From Phycisphaerales bacterium (GTDB taxonomy: Bacteria; Planctomycetota; Phycisphaerae; UBA1845), in contig CP070691.1 in assembly GCA_020353195.1 (NCBI GenBank), forward strand, positions 1,055,758 through 1,091,404: a DNA stretch of 35,647 bases, read 5' to 3'. Every line of letters starts with the position of its first letter. The stretch's first letter is position 1. The notes under the pieces were generated by a model. The model had not been told where the DNA came from. It did no database searches and saw only the letters and a list, made by a program, of their open reading frames with translations. Both the position numbers and the translations under genes were made by a program. Below, one piece after another: positions 1 to 8,411 of this stretch.

Positions 1-172
1 CCAGCAGCTTCAGGGCGTCCTCAACCAGCGGGTGCACGAACCCGGCCGGTGCCGACCCCGCGGAGTGGGCCACGAACTGGTCAGGGCCGAGGTGAGCCAG
101 GATGGCTTCGGCCATCTGCGATCGGCAGCAGTTTCCGCTACACAGGAATAGCACGTGGTATGGACGTGTCAC
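1..172 (-). CDS. arsC: Arsenate reductase / low-molecular-weight phosphatase family protein, N-terminal part (runs off left edge)
   Basis: Reading the minus strand from a GTG at 172 gives an N-terminus with a CX5R phosphate-binding loop, CSGNCCRS, at residues 11-18. It is followed by QMAEA and then [13 protein letters not shown]. This order is typical of thioredoxin-coupled ArsC arsenate reductases and the related LMW tyrosine phosphatases, in which the loop cysteine attacks arsenate or phosphate. Only about 57 residues lie in the window, so the later redox cysteines that would separate reductase from phosphatase cannot be checked. A GAGGA about nine bases upstream supports the GTG start. The spacing of SAG and VHP favours ArsC; the symbol is tentative. 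Confidence 0.7.
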   Translation of the reverse strand, partial: MTRPYHVLFLCSGNCCRSQMAEAILAHLGPDQFVAHSAGSAPAGFVHPLVEDALKLL

Positions 173-517
173 TGTGCGAATCCTCGCTGAGCCCCTATGG
201 TACGCGATTGGCGGCGGGAAGGCTACGGACGTGCGCTGCCATGGCGGTGCAGGAACGCCGCTCCGGCGAAGCGAGGGCGGGCAGCGGATTTGCGGCGTGC
301 CCGTTCGCTCTCGCTTGCACCCCGGCTACGGCGCCCCACGATTGCGGCGCGGTGCCGATGACAATCCTCCTGCCGGCACGGGCGAGGACTGTCGCGTGGG
401 CCCTATGCGGGCGTTGCCGGGGGGCGGGTCTCGTCTGCGCCGCGCGGCAGCGTGGGGCCCTTGATTCGCGCCCGGTTCGGGCCTACCTTGGGCACTGTCG
501 GTTTCAGGAGATGCAGG
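173..517. other. Intergenic region between divergent arsC-like gene and ispF
   Basis: No convincing gene is seen in these 345 bases. Open frames cross the stretch on both strands but show no recognisable motifs or ribosome binding sites and look like effects of high GC. The region should hold promoters for both flanking genes, but no clear -35/-10 pair stands out. Confidence 0.5.
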
Positions 518-1030
518 GTGAGCGCCAACTGCCCCTGGCGGGTCGGCATCGGGTACGATATTCACAGGCTGGCCGACGGTGTACGGCTGAAGCTCGGCGG
601 TGTCGAAATCGACCATCCACGGGGTCTTGCCGGCCACAGCGACGGCGACGCCGTGCTGCACGCGATCGCCGACGCTTTTCTGGGGGCGGCAGGCCAGCCC
701 GACATCGGGGAGCAGTTTCCCGACACCGATCCGGCGTACGAGGGGAAGGACAGTTGCGAACTGCTTGGAGCGGTGGTTCGCCGGATCAATGCGGCCGGGT
801 TCGTTCCAGTGAATGTTGACTGTATCGTGCACGCGGAAGAGCCCAGGATTTCGCCACACAAGCGCCGGATGGCGGACACCATTGCGGGGCTGGTCGGGTT
901 GCCGGCGGGTGCGGTGAGCGTGAAGGCGACGACCCATGAAGGGCTCGGCCCGATTGGAGGCCGTCAGGGCATTGCGTGTACGGCCACCGTTCTTCTCGCC
1001 CGCCGCGGGGACCAGGCGGGTAACGACTAG
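518..1030 (+). CDS. ispF: 2-C-methyl-D-erythritol 2,4-cyclodiphosphate synthase
   Basis: IspF converts CDP-methylerythritol 2-phosphate to the cyclic diphosphate, releasing CMP, in the cytoplasmic MEP pathway of isoprenoid precursor synthesis. The 170-residue product has the family marks: GIGYDIHRL near the start, with the metal-binding Asp and His of DxH; AGHSDGDAVLHA, which supplies the third metal-binding His; DIGEQFPDTDP; and VKATTHEGLG near the C-terminus. The frame is open further upstream, but the GTG at 518 has an AGGAG seven bases before it and gives close to the usual 155-165 residue length. cysS follows on the same strand; ispF-cysS neighbours are seen in other bacteria. Confidence 0.93.
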   Translation: MSANCPWRVGIGYDIHRLADGVRLKLGGVEIDHPRGLAGHSDGDAVLHAIADAFLGAAGQPDIGEQFPDTDPAYEGKDSCELLGAVVRRINAAGFVPVNVDCIVHAEEPRISPHKRRMADTIAGLVGLPAGAVSVKATTHEGLGPIGGRQGIACTATVLLARRGDQAGND

Positions 1031-1101
1031 AGCGTGATGCGGAACACGAAGGTCCGGAGCGTGCGGAAGCACAGGAGACGGAGGCTGCGGAGACAAGGAG
1101 A

Positions 1102-1138
1102 CGCTTATCCCCGTCCGATGTTCGGGGACGCGTCGTTT
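1102..1138 (+). terminator. Possible rho-independent terminator after ispF
   Basis: TCCCCG (1108-1113) pairs with CGGGGA (1123-1128) around a 9-base loop. CGC and GCG extend the stem beyond a small internal bulge, and TTTT follows at 1135-1138. It lies between ispF and cysS. The short T run makes it moderate evidence only. Confidence 0.4.
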
Positions 1139-1219
1139 TCAGGATTCGATGCCCAGGTTGCGTCAGGCGTGCCTGCGTCTTTGCATTAAAGAAAGACCAA
1201 AGGAGGATCGGCTTGCGCC

Positions 1220-2722
1220 ATGTCCATTCGCGTCTACAACACGTTGACCGGTGAGAAGGAGACCTTTGAGCCCGTGAACCCGGGCAAGGTGGGGATCTAT
1301 CTGTGCGGGCCGACCGTCTACAAGCCGAGCCACATCGGCCACGCGGTCGGGCCGGTGATCTTCGATGCCATCAAGCGATATCTGACGTTCCGGGGGTTCG
1401 AGGTGACCTGGGTGGTCAACATCACCGATGTCGAGGACAAGCTGATTGCGGAAGCCGCCGCCCAGAACGTACCGGTATTCGAGCTGGCGCGGCGCGTCAC
1501 CGAAGACTACAACAGCGCCATGAAGAAGCTCGGCGTGACGGGCATTGACCATATGCCCAAGGCCTCCGAGTACATCGGCGACATCATCGACTACATCCAG
1601 AGGCTGGTTGACAAAGGGGCGGCCTACCCGTCCGACGGCGACGTGTACTTCGACGTGACGGTCTGCAAGGGCTACGGCAAGCTGTCGAACCGGTCGCCGG
1701 ACGAGCAGTTCGGCCAGCGCGAGCTGCAAAGCGGTCAGAAGAGGAACCCCGGTGACTTCTGCCTGTGGAAGGCGAGCAAGCCCGAGGAGCCCGACGCGGT
1801 GAAGTTCGACTCGCCGTGGGGTGCGGGTCGGCCCGGCTGGCACATCGACTGCTCGGTGATGAGCATGAAGCTGCTGGGCGAGACGTTCGACATCCACGGC
1901 GGAGGAATGGACCTGATCTTTCCGCACCACGAGAACGAGATCGCCCAGTCGGAGACGGCGACCGGTCAGTCCTTCGCCAAGTACTGGCTGCACAACGGTC
2001 TGACGCGCTTCAACACCAAGAAGATCTCCAAGTCCGACGAGGAGATGGCCAGGTTCATGGAGAAGATGGTGCTGACGCGCCTGCTCGCGGAGCGCGACGG
2101 GGAGCTGATCCGGTACCTCATTCTCGGTACGCACTACCGCAGTCCGATCGACTTCTCCGACGAAGAGGTCGAAGCCAAGCGTAAGGGGCTGATGACGTTC
2201 TACCGTCTGTTCGACCGCGTCCTCCGGATCACCGGGACCGGCGTATACGGGGATTCGCCCTCGCTGAGCCAGGCCCCGGGCGCGGTGGAAGAGCCGCTCA
2301 GAGGCTTCGCGGACGACGTGCTGTCGTATCGGCAGCGCTTTGTCGAGGTGATGGACGACGACTTCAACACCGCCGCCGCCATCGCCGTGCTGTTCGAGCT
2401 GGCCGGGCGAATCAACCGGTTCATTGACGAGCAGAAGGTGGAAACCGAGCCGGGGGATGCTTCGAAAGCCGCGGTTCTCGCCGCGGGCCGCGAACTCGTG
2501 GAACTCGGTCGCCTTCTGGGTCTGTTCCTGGAGCCCCGGGCGATCGCCGGTGCCGGCGGTGGCGAGAGGCTCGACGCGGTCATGCGGGTGCTGATCGATG
2601 TCCGCCAGTATTGCCGTCAGAACAAGGACTTCAGGGCTGCCGACATGATCCGCGACAAGCTGGCCGAGATCGGCGTCACCCTCGTGGACCGCCCGGGCGG
2701 CACGGAATGGGAGACCCGCTAG
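1220..2722 (+). CDS. cysS: Cysteinyl-tRNA synthetase
   Basis: This class Ia enzyme charges tRNA-Cys with cysteine in the cytoplasm. The 500-residue length is normal for a full enzyme. The HIGH signature is exact at residues 38-41. The KMSKS loop reads KKISKS at 267-272, a conservative change. The four zinc ligands that recognise cysteine are visible: C29 (in YLCGPTVY), C211 (in HIDCSVM), H236 and E240 (in PHHENEIAQ). The C-terminal helical region ends with the expected ADMIRDKLAEIGV-type segment. AGGAGG at 1201-1206 lies 13 bases before the ATG, somewhat far but clear. Confidence 0.97.
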   Translation: MSIRVYNTLTGEKETFEPVNPGKVGIYLCGPTVYKPSHIGHAVGPVIFDAIKRYLTFRGFEVTWVVNITDVEDKLIAEAAAQNVPVFELARRVTEDYNSAMKKLGVTGIDHMPKASEYIGDIIDYIQRLVDKGAAYPSDGDVYFDVTVCKGYGKLSNRSPDEQFGQRELQSGQKRNPGDFCLWKASKPEEPDAVKFDSPWGAGRPGWHIDCSVMSMKLLGETFDIHGGGMDLIFPHHENEIAQSETATGQSFAKYWLHNGLTRFNTKKISKSDEEMARFMEKMVLTRLLAERDGELIRYLILGTHYRSPIDFSDEEVEAKRKGLMTFYRLFDRVLRITGTGVYGDSPSLSQAPGAVEEPLRGFADDVLSYRQRFVEVMDDDFNTAAAIAVLFELAGRINRFIDEQKVETEPGDASKAAVLAAGRELVELGRLLGLFLEPRAIAGAGGGERLDAVMRVLIDVRQYCRQNKDFRAADMIRDKLAEIGVTLVDRPGGTEWETR

Positions 2723-2982
2723 TGCCGTTTCAGGGGACGTCCTTCGAGTTTCTGATGGGTGGCGTGCCCCACGCTTGCGTGGGCAGGTTCATGGCCACAC
2801 GTGGCTTGCATAGGCAGGGCACCTAACCTACGGAAGTCACACGACGTTTCTGGAAGCGGCACTGGCACATCCTGGCAGAGTTGATGACTCGTGCGATCTT
2901 CTCGGGGCCCAGGGCACCGGAAGATGCGAGTGAGCAGTGGAGTGCGTGCTATGGGCAGCGTCCCTGCCCGTGCCCGGTGACC

Positions 2983-3600
2983 ATGGGTGAGATGACGGCA
3001 CTTTTCGGCGGGAGCTTCGACCCGGTCCACTTTGGGCATCTGATCATCGCCCGCAGTGTGGCGGAGCAACTGGAGCTGGACCGCGTCATCCTGCTGCCCG
3101 CGGTGACGCCCCCGCACAAAGACGCCGCCGACCTGACGGCGCCGGCCCATCGTGAAGCCATGGTCCGGCTGGCGATCGAAGGCGAACCCGGCTTCGACGT
3201 GAGTGACTACGACCTGACACGAACCGGCCCGGCGTACACCGTGCAGACCGTGGCCCATTTCCGCCGCCAGTTCGGCCTCGGGGCCGCGCTGTGCTGGATC
3301 ATCGGCGGCGACTCGCTGGCGGAACTGCACACCTGGTACAATGTTCGAGACCTTGCGGATCAGTGCCGCATCGTGACTGCCGTGCGGCCCGGCTGGGAGA
3401 AGCCCGACCTGGACCCGCTGCGAGCCCTGCTGGGTGCCGTCCGGATGGACAAGCTGGAGTCCGACATCCTGCCCACGCCGCGGATTGACATCTCGTCGAC
3501 CGAGATTCGATCGCGCGTCCGGGCCGGGCGATCGATCCGATTCCTGGTTCCCGAGGCAGTGCGTGACTACATCGCGGGTCACGGCCTGTATCGAGACTGA
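2983..3600 (+). CDS. nadD: Nicotinate-nucleotide adenylyltransferase
   Basis: NadD adenylates nicotinate mononucleotide to deamido-NAD in NAD synthesis. The nucleotidyltransferase loop GGSFDPVHFGHL (residues 9-20) and the C-terminal ISSTEIR (170-176) are both intact, with IIGGDSL between them. From the ATG at 2983 the protein has 205 residues, typical for NadD. The start is uncertain: the frame is open back to 2881 (TTG-ATG), with a GTG at 2977 and another ATG at 2992, and none has a strong ribosome binding site. The extra upstream residues are Cys/Pro-rich and unlike the family. The gene lies 260 bases after cysS. Confidence 0.93.
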   Translation: MGEMTALFGGSFDPVHFGHLIIARSVAEQLELDRVILLPAVTPPHKDAADLTAPAHREAMVRLAIEGEPGFDVSDYDLTRTGPAYTVQTVAHFRRQFGLGAALCWIIGGDSLAELHTWYNVRDLADQCRIVTAVRPGWEKPDLDPLRALLGAVRMDKLESDILPTPRIDISSTEIRSRVRAGRSIRFLVPEAVRDYIAGHGLYRD

Positions 3601-3972
3601 CACTCTCGGCCCCGTTTGTCGGCAACTCGTTGCAGCGTCCGGATATACGAGTCTTCATGCGCCGGCGCGGTCATAGCGAATCTCATTGACATCCGGGGGG
3701 CAAAGACGGTAACTTACTGGGCCAATCGGGCGAGGCCGCGGCGACGGCTCGTTCATGGGGGGCACCGGCGCGGATGAGAACGGCGCGGGTTCACGGAGGA
3801 GTCGGGCGTTGCCCGTGACGGGAACGCTCGATGCTTCCCATCCACCCCGGCGCGAACGTGCGGAGGGTTTTGCGGCTTCACCGGTGGGGCAAGGGGTGGC
3901 TTTGGCGCGGCTTGGCAGCCGGACCCTTGCAGCGGGCCAGTCGGATATCGGGTTCAAGGAATGCAGTAACCG
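3601..3972. other. Intergenic region before the activase gene
   Basis: These 372 bases hold no supported gene. Open frames here only continue as shadows of the downstream gene in other frames. A candidate promoter lies near 3686-3715 and an AAGGA at 3956-3960 precedes the next start codon. No known riboswitch fold was recognised. Confidence 0.45.
3686..3715 (+). promoter_or_regulatory. Candidate sigma-70 promoter for the activase gene
   Basis: A perfect TTGACA at 3686-3691 is followed after 18 bases by TAACTT at 3710-3715, a weak -10 match (3 of 6). It lies about 260 bases before the activase start, so the leader would be long. Confidence 0.3.
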
Positions 3973-6900
3973 ATGCACCGCCAACGATATCGTTCGCAAC
4001 GTCCTGACGGACGGAAGCTCTGCCTGGGGATCGACATCGGCTCGATCGGCTGCAAGCTCGTCGTCACCGATTTCGACGGGAACATCCTCGATCATTCATA
4101 CACTCGGACACTCGGCAAGCCCATCCAATGCGCGACGGACAGGCTCGACGAGATGATCGCCCGTTTTCCCGGGGCCGAGTTCGTCCTGGCCGCCGGCACG
4201 GGGTCGGTAGGCCGGCTGGTTTGCGAGTTGATCGGCATACCATCGGTCAACGAGGTGATCTGTCAGGCGGTGGGCATCAAGCGCCTTTGCCCACAGGTGC
4301 GTACGCTGGTCGAGATGGGCGGGCAGGACAGCAAGCTTCTCTTCCTGCCCGAGGGTGACGGCACGGACAAGCCGCTGCTCGACTTCACGATGAACACGAA
4401 CTGCGCCGCCGGGACGGGGAGCTTTCTGGACCAGCAGGCGTCGCGCCTTCAGATTCGCATCGAGGGCGAGTTCGCCGATCTGGCCCTGAAGAGTACGAAC
4501 CCGCCCACGGTGGCCGGCCGCTGCAGCGTGTTTGCCAAAACCGACATGATCCACCTTCAGCAGAAGGCAACCCCCGACTACGACATTCTCATGGGATTGT
4601 GCGTCGGGTTGGCCCGGAACCTCAAGAGCAACCTGGGTCGCGGGCGTGATTGCGTCAAACCGATTGCCTTCTGCGGCGGCGTCGCCTCGAATCGCGCCGT
4701 GGTGCGCGCGCTGGAAATCGTGTTCGAGCTGGAGAAGGGCGAGCTCGTGGTCCCGCCCGAGCACGCCGTCACCGGGGCGTACGGCGCGATTCTGATGCAG
4801 CTTCGCACGGGTGAGGCGACGCCCCTTCCCGGCGACGCACCGGACCGGTTGCGGTCCTACGCCATCGAGGAACAGACCGTCGGGTATCGCCTGAGACCCC
4901 TCAAGCGTCCGGGCGAGGGCTATCCGGACAATCGCATCTGGCTGGACGAGGTCCTGCGCACGCAGACGGACGGCGACCCGATCGACGCGTATCTCGGTTT
5001 GGACATCGGGTCCATCAGCACGAAGATCGCCGTGGTGGACGAAGATCTTCGCGTGTTGGCGAAGTCGTACTTGATGACCGAGGGGCGCCCGCTGGAAGCA
5101 GTGCAGCGGTGTCTGCGCATCGTCGGCAGCCAGCTTCCCGACCGGGTCAGGATTCGCGGGGCCGCGACGACCGGATCGGGTCGGTATCTGACGGGTGATT
5201 TCGTCGGGGCGGACCTGGTCGTCAACGAGATCACGGCCCAGGCCCATGCCGCCGCCTTGATCGACCCCGAGGTGGACACGGTGTTCGAGATCGGCGGGCA
5301 GGATTCGAAGTACATCAGCCTCAACAACGGCGTGGTCGTCGATTTCGAGATGAACCATGCGTGTGCGGCCGGCACCGGGAGCTTCATCGAAGAGCAGGCG
5401 GAGCGGCTCGACATCGACATCGAGGGGGAGTTCTCCGAACTCGCCCTGGGGAGCAAGGGGCCGGTGCGCCTCGGCGAGCGATGCACCGTCTTCATGGAGT
5501 CCGACCTTCTCAGTTGCCAACAGCAGGGCGCCCAGACCGACGATCTCGTTGCGGGTCTGGCCTACTCGATTGTCAGCAACTACATCAACCGGGTGGTCGG
5601 CCGGCGCCGCATCGGCAACCGGATCTTCTTCCAGGGCGGAACGGCGTTCAACAAGGGCGTGGTCGCGGCGTTCGAAGCGGTCACCGGCAAGAGCATTACC
5701 GTCCCGCCTCACCATGAGGTGACAGGGTCGATCGGGGCGGCGGCGCTGGCCAAGAGGTTTCAGGAGGAGAACGGTCGGACCGAGTCCGGCTTCCGCGGGT
5801 TCGCGCTGTCCACCCTCAACTACAGCATCCGCTCGTTCGAGTGCGAGCACTGCAGCAACGCCTGCCAGATCAACGAAGTCACCATGCCCGAACGCGAACC
5901 GCTCTACTACGGCGGCAAGTGCGACCGGTATGACGTCAAGAAGGGTGGCACCGACCGCAAGAGCATTCCGAACCTGTTCGACGAACGGTTCAAGCTGCTC
6001 AAGAAGCACGCCAACCTGCCCGACACGCGGCGGCCGGGGCGTCCGACGATCGGCATCCCGATGTCCTTGAGCAGTCATCAGCTGCTGCCGTTCTGGGGCA
6101 CGCTGCTCGGCGAGCTCGGCTTGAACGTCGTGCTCAGCGGGGCCAGCACGAAGAAGGTGATTCGCCGGGGAGTCGAAGCCGTCCAGTCCACGCCGTGCTT
6201 CCCGGTGAAAGTCGCGCACGGGCACGTGCTGGAGCTGATGGACAAGGATGTGGACTACATCTGGCTGCCCAGCGTGATCAGCATGTTCGACGACGACCCC
6301 TCGACCGACCGCAATCAGCTCTGCCCGTTCGTTCAGGCGATTCCGTACCAGATCGCAGGGGCGGTGGAGCCGGACAGGAAACAGGTCAAGCTGCTGAAGA
6401 CGCCGATCCGCTTCGGCGACGGGGCGAGGATCCTGCATAAGTCGCTGGAGCCGCTGTGCAGAGAGTTCGGCGTGTCGAAGAGGCGATTGAAAGGCGCGAT
6501 TGACGCCGCCGGCCGGGCCCAGAGCGCCTTCCAGGAGGATTGTATCGCGCTCGGGAAGAAGGCACTGGCCGACAAACCGCCCCACCGACTCGCCGTGGTG
6601 ATCATCTCGCGCCCCTACAACGGCTGTGACCCGGGCGTGTCGCTCGATTTGCCTGACAAGCTGCGCAAGCTGGGCGTGCTTCCTATTCCCATGGATCTCC
6701 TCGACGTGCTCAGCGAGGAAGTCGGCGGTGATCACGTTTTCTCAAACATGTATTGGAAGTACGGCCAGCGCATTCTCCGGGCGGCCAAGATCGTCCGCCG
6801 CGATCCCGGCCTTAACGCGGTGTTTCTGTCGAACTTCGGTTGCGGGCCCGACTCGTTCCTCATCAGCTACTTCAAGCGGCTGATGGGCAGCAAGCCCAGC

Positions 6901-8265
6901 CTGGTCCTCGAGATCGACGAGCATTCCGCCGACGCGGGTGTGGTCACTCGCCTGGAGGCGTTTCTGGAGAGCCTGGCCAACGCCGACGCGTCGGAGGACG
7001 GGAAGTCGCCCGCGCTGTACGACAAGAAGCCGGTCAACTGCGACCGCCGCACGATCTACGTGCCGTGGATGAGCGACGCCGCCTACGGGTTGGTGGCGGC
7101 GTTTCGGGCGTGCGGTCAGCCGGCCGAGGTCCTTCCGCTGGCTACGGACGAGTCGCTGCAGTTGGGCCGCCGCTACACCACGGGCAAGGAGTGTCTCCCC
7201 TGCATCGTCACGACGGGTGACATGTTGCTCAAGTGCCGCGAGAGCGGGTTCGACAGCAATCGGGCGGCGTTCTTCATGCCCGGCGGCAGCGGCCCCTGCC
7301 GGTTCGGGCAGTACAACTGCTTTCACAAGATCCTCCTGAACGAGTTCGGCTATCACGACATTCCGGTCATCGCCCCCAATCAGGACAAGCAGTTCTATCG
7401 GGATTTCACCCAGTTCGCCAAGAACCCGACACGGCTGGCCTGGATCGCGATCAGCGCCCTGGACGCATTCACGAAATCCCTGCTGACGATTCGACCCTAC
7501 GAGGTGAACGAGGGTGAGGCCGACCGCGTTTACGAGCTCGCCCGAAACGGGCTGTGCGAGTTGATCGAGTCGGACCCTGCCGAGGAGCAGGCTTACCTCT
7601 TCATCGACGAAATGGCGGACCGCTTCCGAAGCATCGCCGTCGACCGATCCACGCCCAAGCCGCGGATCGGCGTAGTGGGCGAAATCTACGTCCGCACCCA
7701 CACGTTCAGCAACCGGGACCTTGTCCGGCAGCTGGAACGACTGGGAGCGGAAGTTGACCTGGCCACCATCAGCGAATGGATGTACTACACCAACTTCACG
7801 CGCAGCCGCACCGCATGGCGTGAGGGGTCGATCAAGTTGTGGCTGTCCAACAAGCTCACCGATCGTGTGCAACGGAAGATAGAACGGCGCATCGCCCGGC
7901 GGTTCCGCACGTTCCTGCCCAACGCAATTGAGCCGGCCATCGTCGACATTCTCAAGCTTGCCCGCCCGTACATCCACGACAGCTTCGAGGGTGAAGCCTG
8001 CCTGAGCGTGGGGAAGCTGGTGGAGTACTTCCACGTCGGCTGCGACGGCCTGATCAACGTCATGCCGTTCAGCTGCATGCCGTCTACGGTGGTGGCGGGC
8101 CTGATGAAGATGCTCACGCACGACTTGGCGGGCATCCCCGCGGTCTCAATCGCCTATGACGGCCAGGCCGACCCGACCCTGGACACGCGCCTGGAGGCTT
8201 TCGTCCACCAGGCTGACTCGTTCCGGCGCAGCCGCGAAAGGCGGCGCGAAGCGGCTCACGCGTAG
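3973..8265 (+). CDS. Large 2-hydroxyacyl-CoA dehydratase activase-like protein (double BcrAD/BadFG ATPase, DUF2229, C-terminal HgdB-like region)
   Basis: At 1430 residues this is the fused, long form of the activase family that uses ATP to drive electrons into 2-hydroxyacyl-CoA dehydratases or related double-cubane Fe-S proteins. Two ASKHA-fold ATPase domains come first (about 17-280 and 338-595), beginning GIDIGSIG and GLDIGSIS. Each has EMGGQDSK or EIGGQDSK and the cluster-cysteine motif CAAGTGSF. The cysteines are C144 and C184 in the first domain and C464 and C504 in the second, both pairs exactly 40 apart. A CxxCxxxC at 624-631 and C650 follow, then a DUF2229-like region (about 690-900) and a C-terminal half with conserved-looking cysteines (GKECLPC, GPCRFGQYNC). 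No dehydratase gene is adjacent. AAGGA lies 12 bases before the ATG. The exact substrate is unknown. Confidence 0.88.
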   Translation: MHRQRYRSQRPDGRKLCLGIDIGSIGCKLVVTDFDGNILDHSYTRTLGKPIQCATDRLDEMIARFPGAEFVLAAGTGSVGRLVCELIGIPSVNEVICQAVGIKRLCPQVRTLVEMGGQDSKLLFLPEGDGTDKPLLDFTMNTNCAAGTGSFLDQQASRLQIRIEGEFADLALKSTNPPTVAGRCSVFAKTDMIHLQQKATPDYDILMGLCVGLARNLKSNLGRGRDCVKPIAFCGGVASNRAVVRALEIVFELEKGELVVPPEHAVTGAYGAILMQLRTGEATPLPGDAPDRLRSYAIEEQTVGYRLRPLKRPGEGYPDNRIWLDEVLRTQTDGDPIDAYLGLDIGSISTKIAVVDEDLRVLAKSYLMTEGRPLEAVQRCLRIVGSQLPDRVRIRGAATTGSGRYLTGDFVGADLVVNEITAQAHAAALIDPEVDTVFEIGGQDSKYISLNNGVVVDFEMNHACAAGTGSFIEEQAERLDIDIEGEFSELALGSKGPVRLGERCTVFMESDLLSCQQQGAQTDDLVAGLAYSIVSNYINRVVGRRRIGNRIFFQGGTAFNKGVVAAFEAVTGKSITVPPHHEVTGSIGAAALAKRFQEENGRTESGFRGFALSTLNYSIRSFECEHCSNACQINEVTMPEREPLYYGGKCDRYDVKKGGTDRKSIPNLFDERFKLLKKHANLPDTRRPGRPTIGIPMSLSSHQLLPFWGTLLGELGLNVVLSGASTKKVIRRGVEAVQSTPCFPVKVAHGHVLELMDKDVDYIWLPSVISMFDDDPSTDRNQLCPFVQAIPYQIAGAVEPDRKQVKLLKTPIRFGDGARILHKSLEPLCREFGVSKRRLKGAIDAAGRAQSAFQEDCIALGKKALADKPPHRLAVVIISRPYNGCDPGVSLDLPDKLRKLGVLPIPMDLLDVLSEEVGGDHVFSNMYWKYGQRILRAAKIVRRDPGLNAVFLSNFGCGPDSFLISYFKRLMGSKPSLVLEIDEHSADAGVVTRLEAFLESLANADASEDGKSPALYDKKPVNCDRRTIYVPWMSDAAYGLVAAFRACGQPAEVLPLATDESLQLGRRYTTGKECLPCIVTTGDMLLKCRESGFDSNRAAFFMPGGSGPCRFGQYNCFHKILLNEFGYHDIPVIAPNQDKQFYRDFTQFAKNPTRLAWIAISALDAFTKSLLTIRPYEVNEGEADRVYELARNGLCELIESDPAEEQAYLFIDEMADRFRSIAVDRSTPKPRIGVVGEIYVRTHTFSNRDLVRQLERLGAEVDLATISEWMYYTNFTRSRTAWREGSIKLWLSNKLTDRVQRKIERRIARRFRTFLPNAIEPAIVDILKLARPYIHDSFEGEACLSVGKLVEYFHVGCDGLINVMPFSCMPSTVVAGLMKMLTHDLAGIPAVSIAYDGQADPTLDTRLEAFVHQADSFRRSRERRREAAHA

Positions 8266-8274
8266 GAGGCGGCC

Positions 8275-8291
8275 CACCGGCGACGCCGGTG
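8275..8291 (+). terminator. Short perfect hairpin just after the activase gene
   Basis: CACCGGC and GCCGGTG form a 7-bp perfect stem with a 3-base loop ten bases after the stop codon. No T run follows, so it may be an RNA-end stabiliser or a weak terminator. Confidence 0.3.
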
Positions 8292-8411
8292 CTCGGACGG
8301 CTTGTGCGCCCGCCTGCAGTAACCCGACGCATCAGCCCACCCGACAACGCGGCGCCGGCGCGGTGAATCGTCCGGTTGTCCGTCCGGGGCGGCGGGGGGT
8401 AGACTGGCATT

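Noticed and set aside
326..1096. A 256-codon minus-strand frame over ispF
   Set aside because: It covers a clear ispF gene in antisense and shows no family pattern.
3690..3725. GGCAAAG-type sequence recalling a c-di-GMP riboswitch
   Set aside because: The paired stems and the other conserved blocks of that riboswitch are not present.
4096..6735. An 879-codon open frame on the minus strand opposite the activase gene
   Set aside because: It is a high-GC mirror of a clearly functional gene; it has no known motif and is rich in Arg, Ala and Asp in the way antisense frames are.
6742..8121. A 459-codon minus-strand open frame
   Set aside because: Same reason: antisense to the activase C-terminal half, with no motif or binding site.
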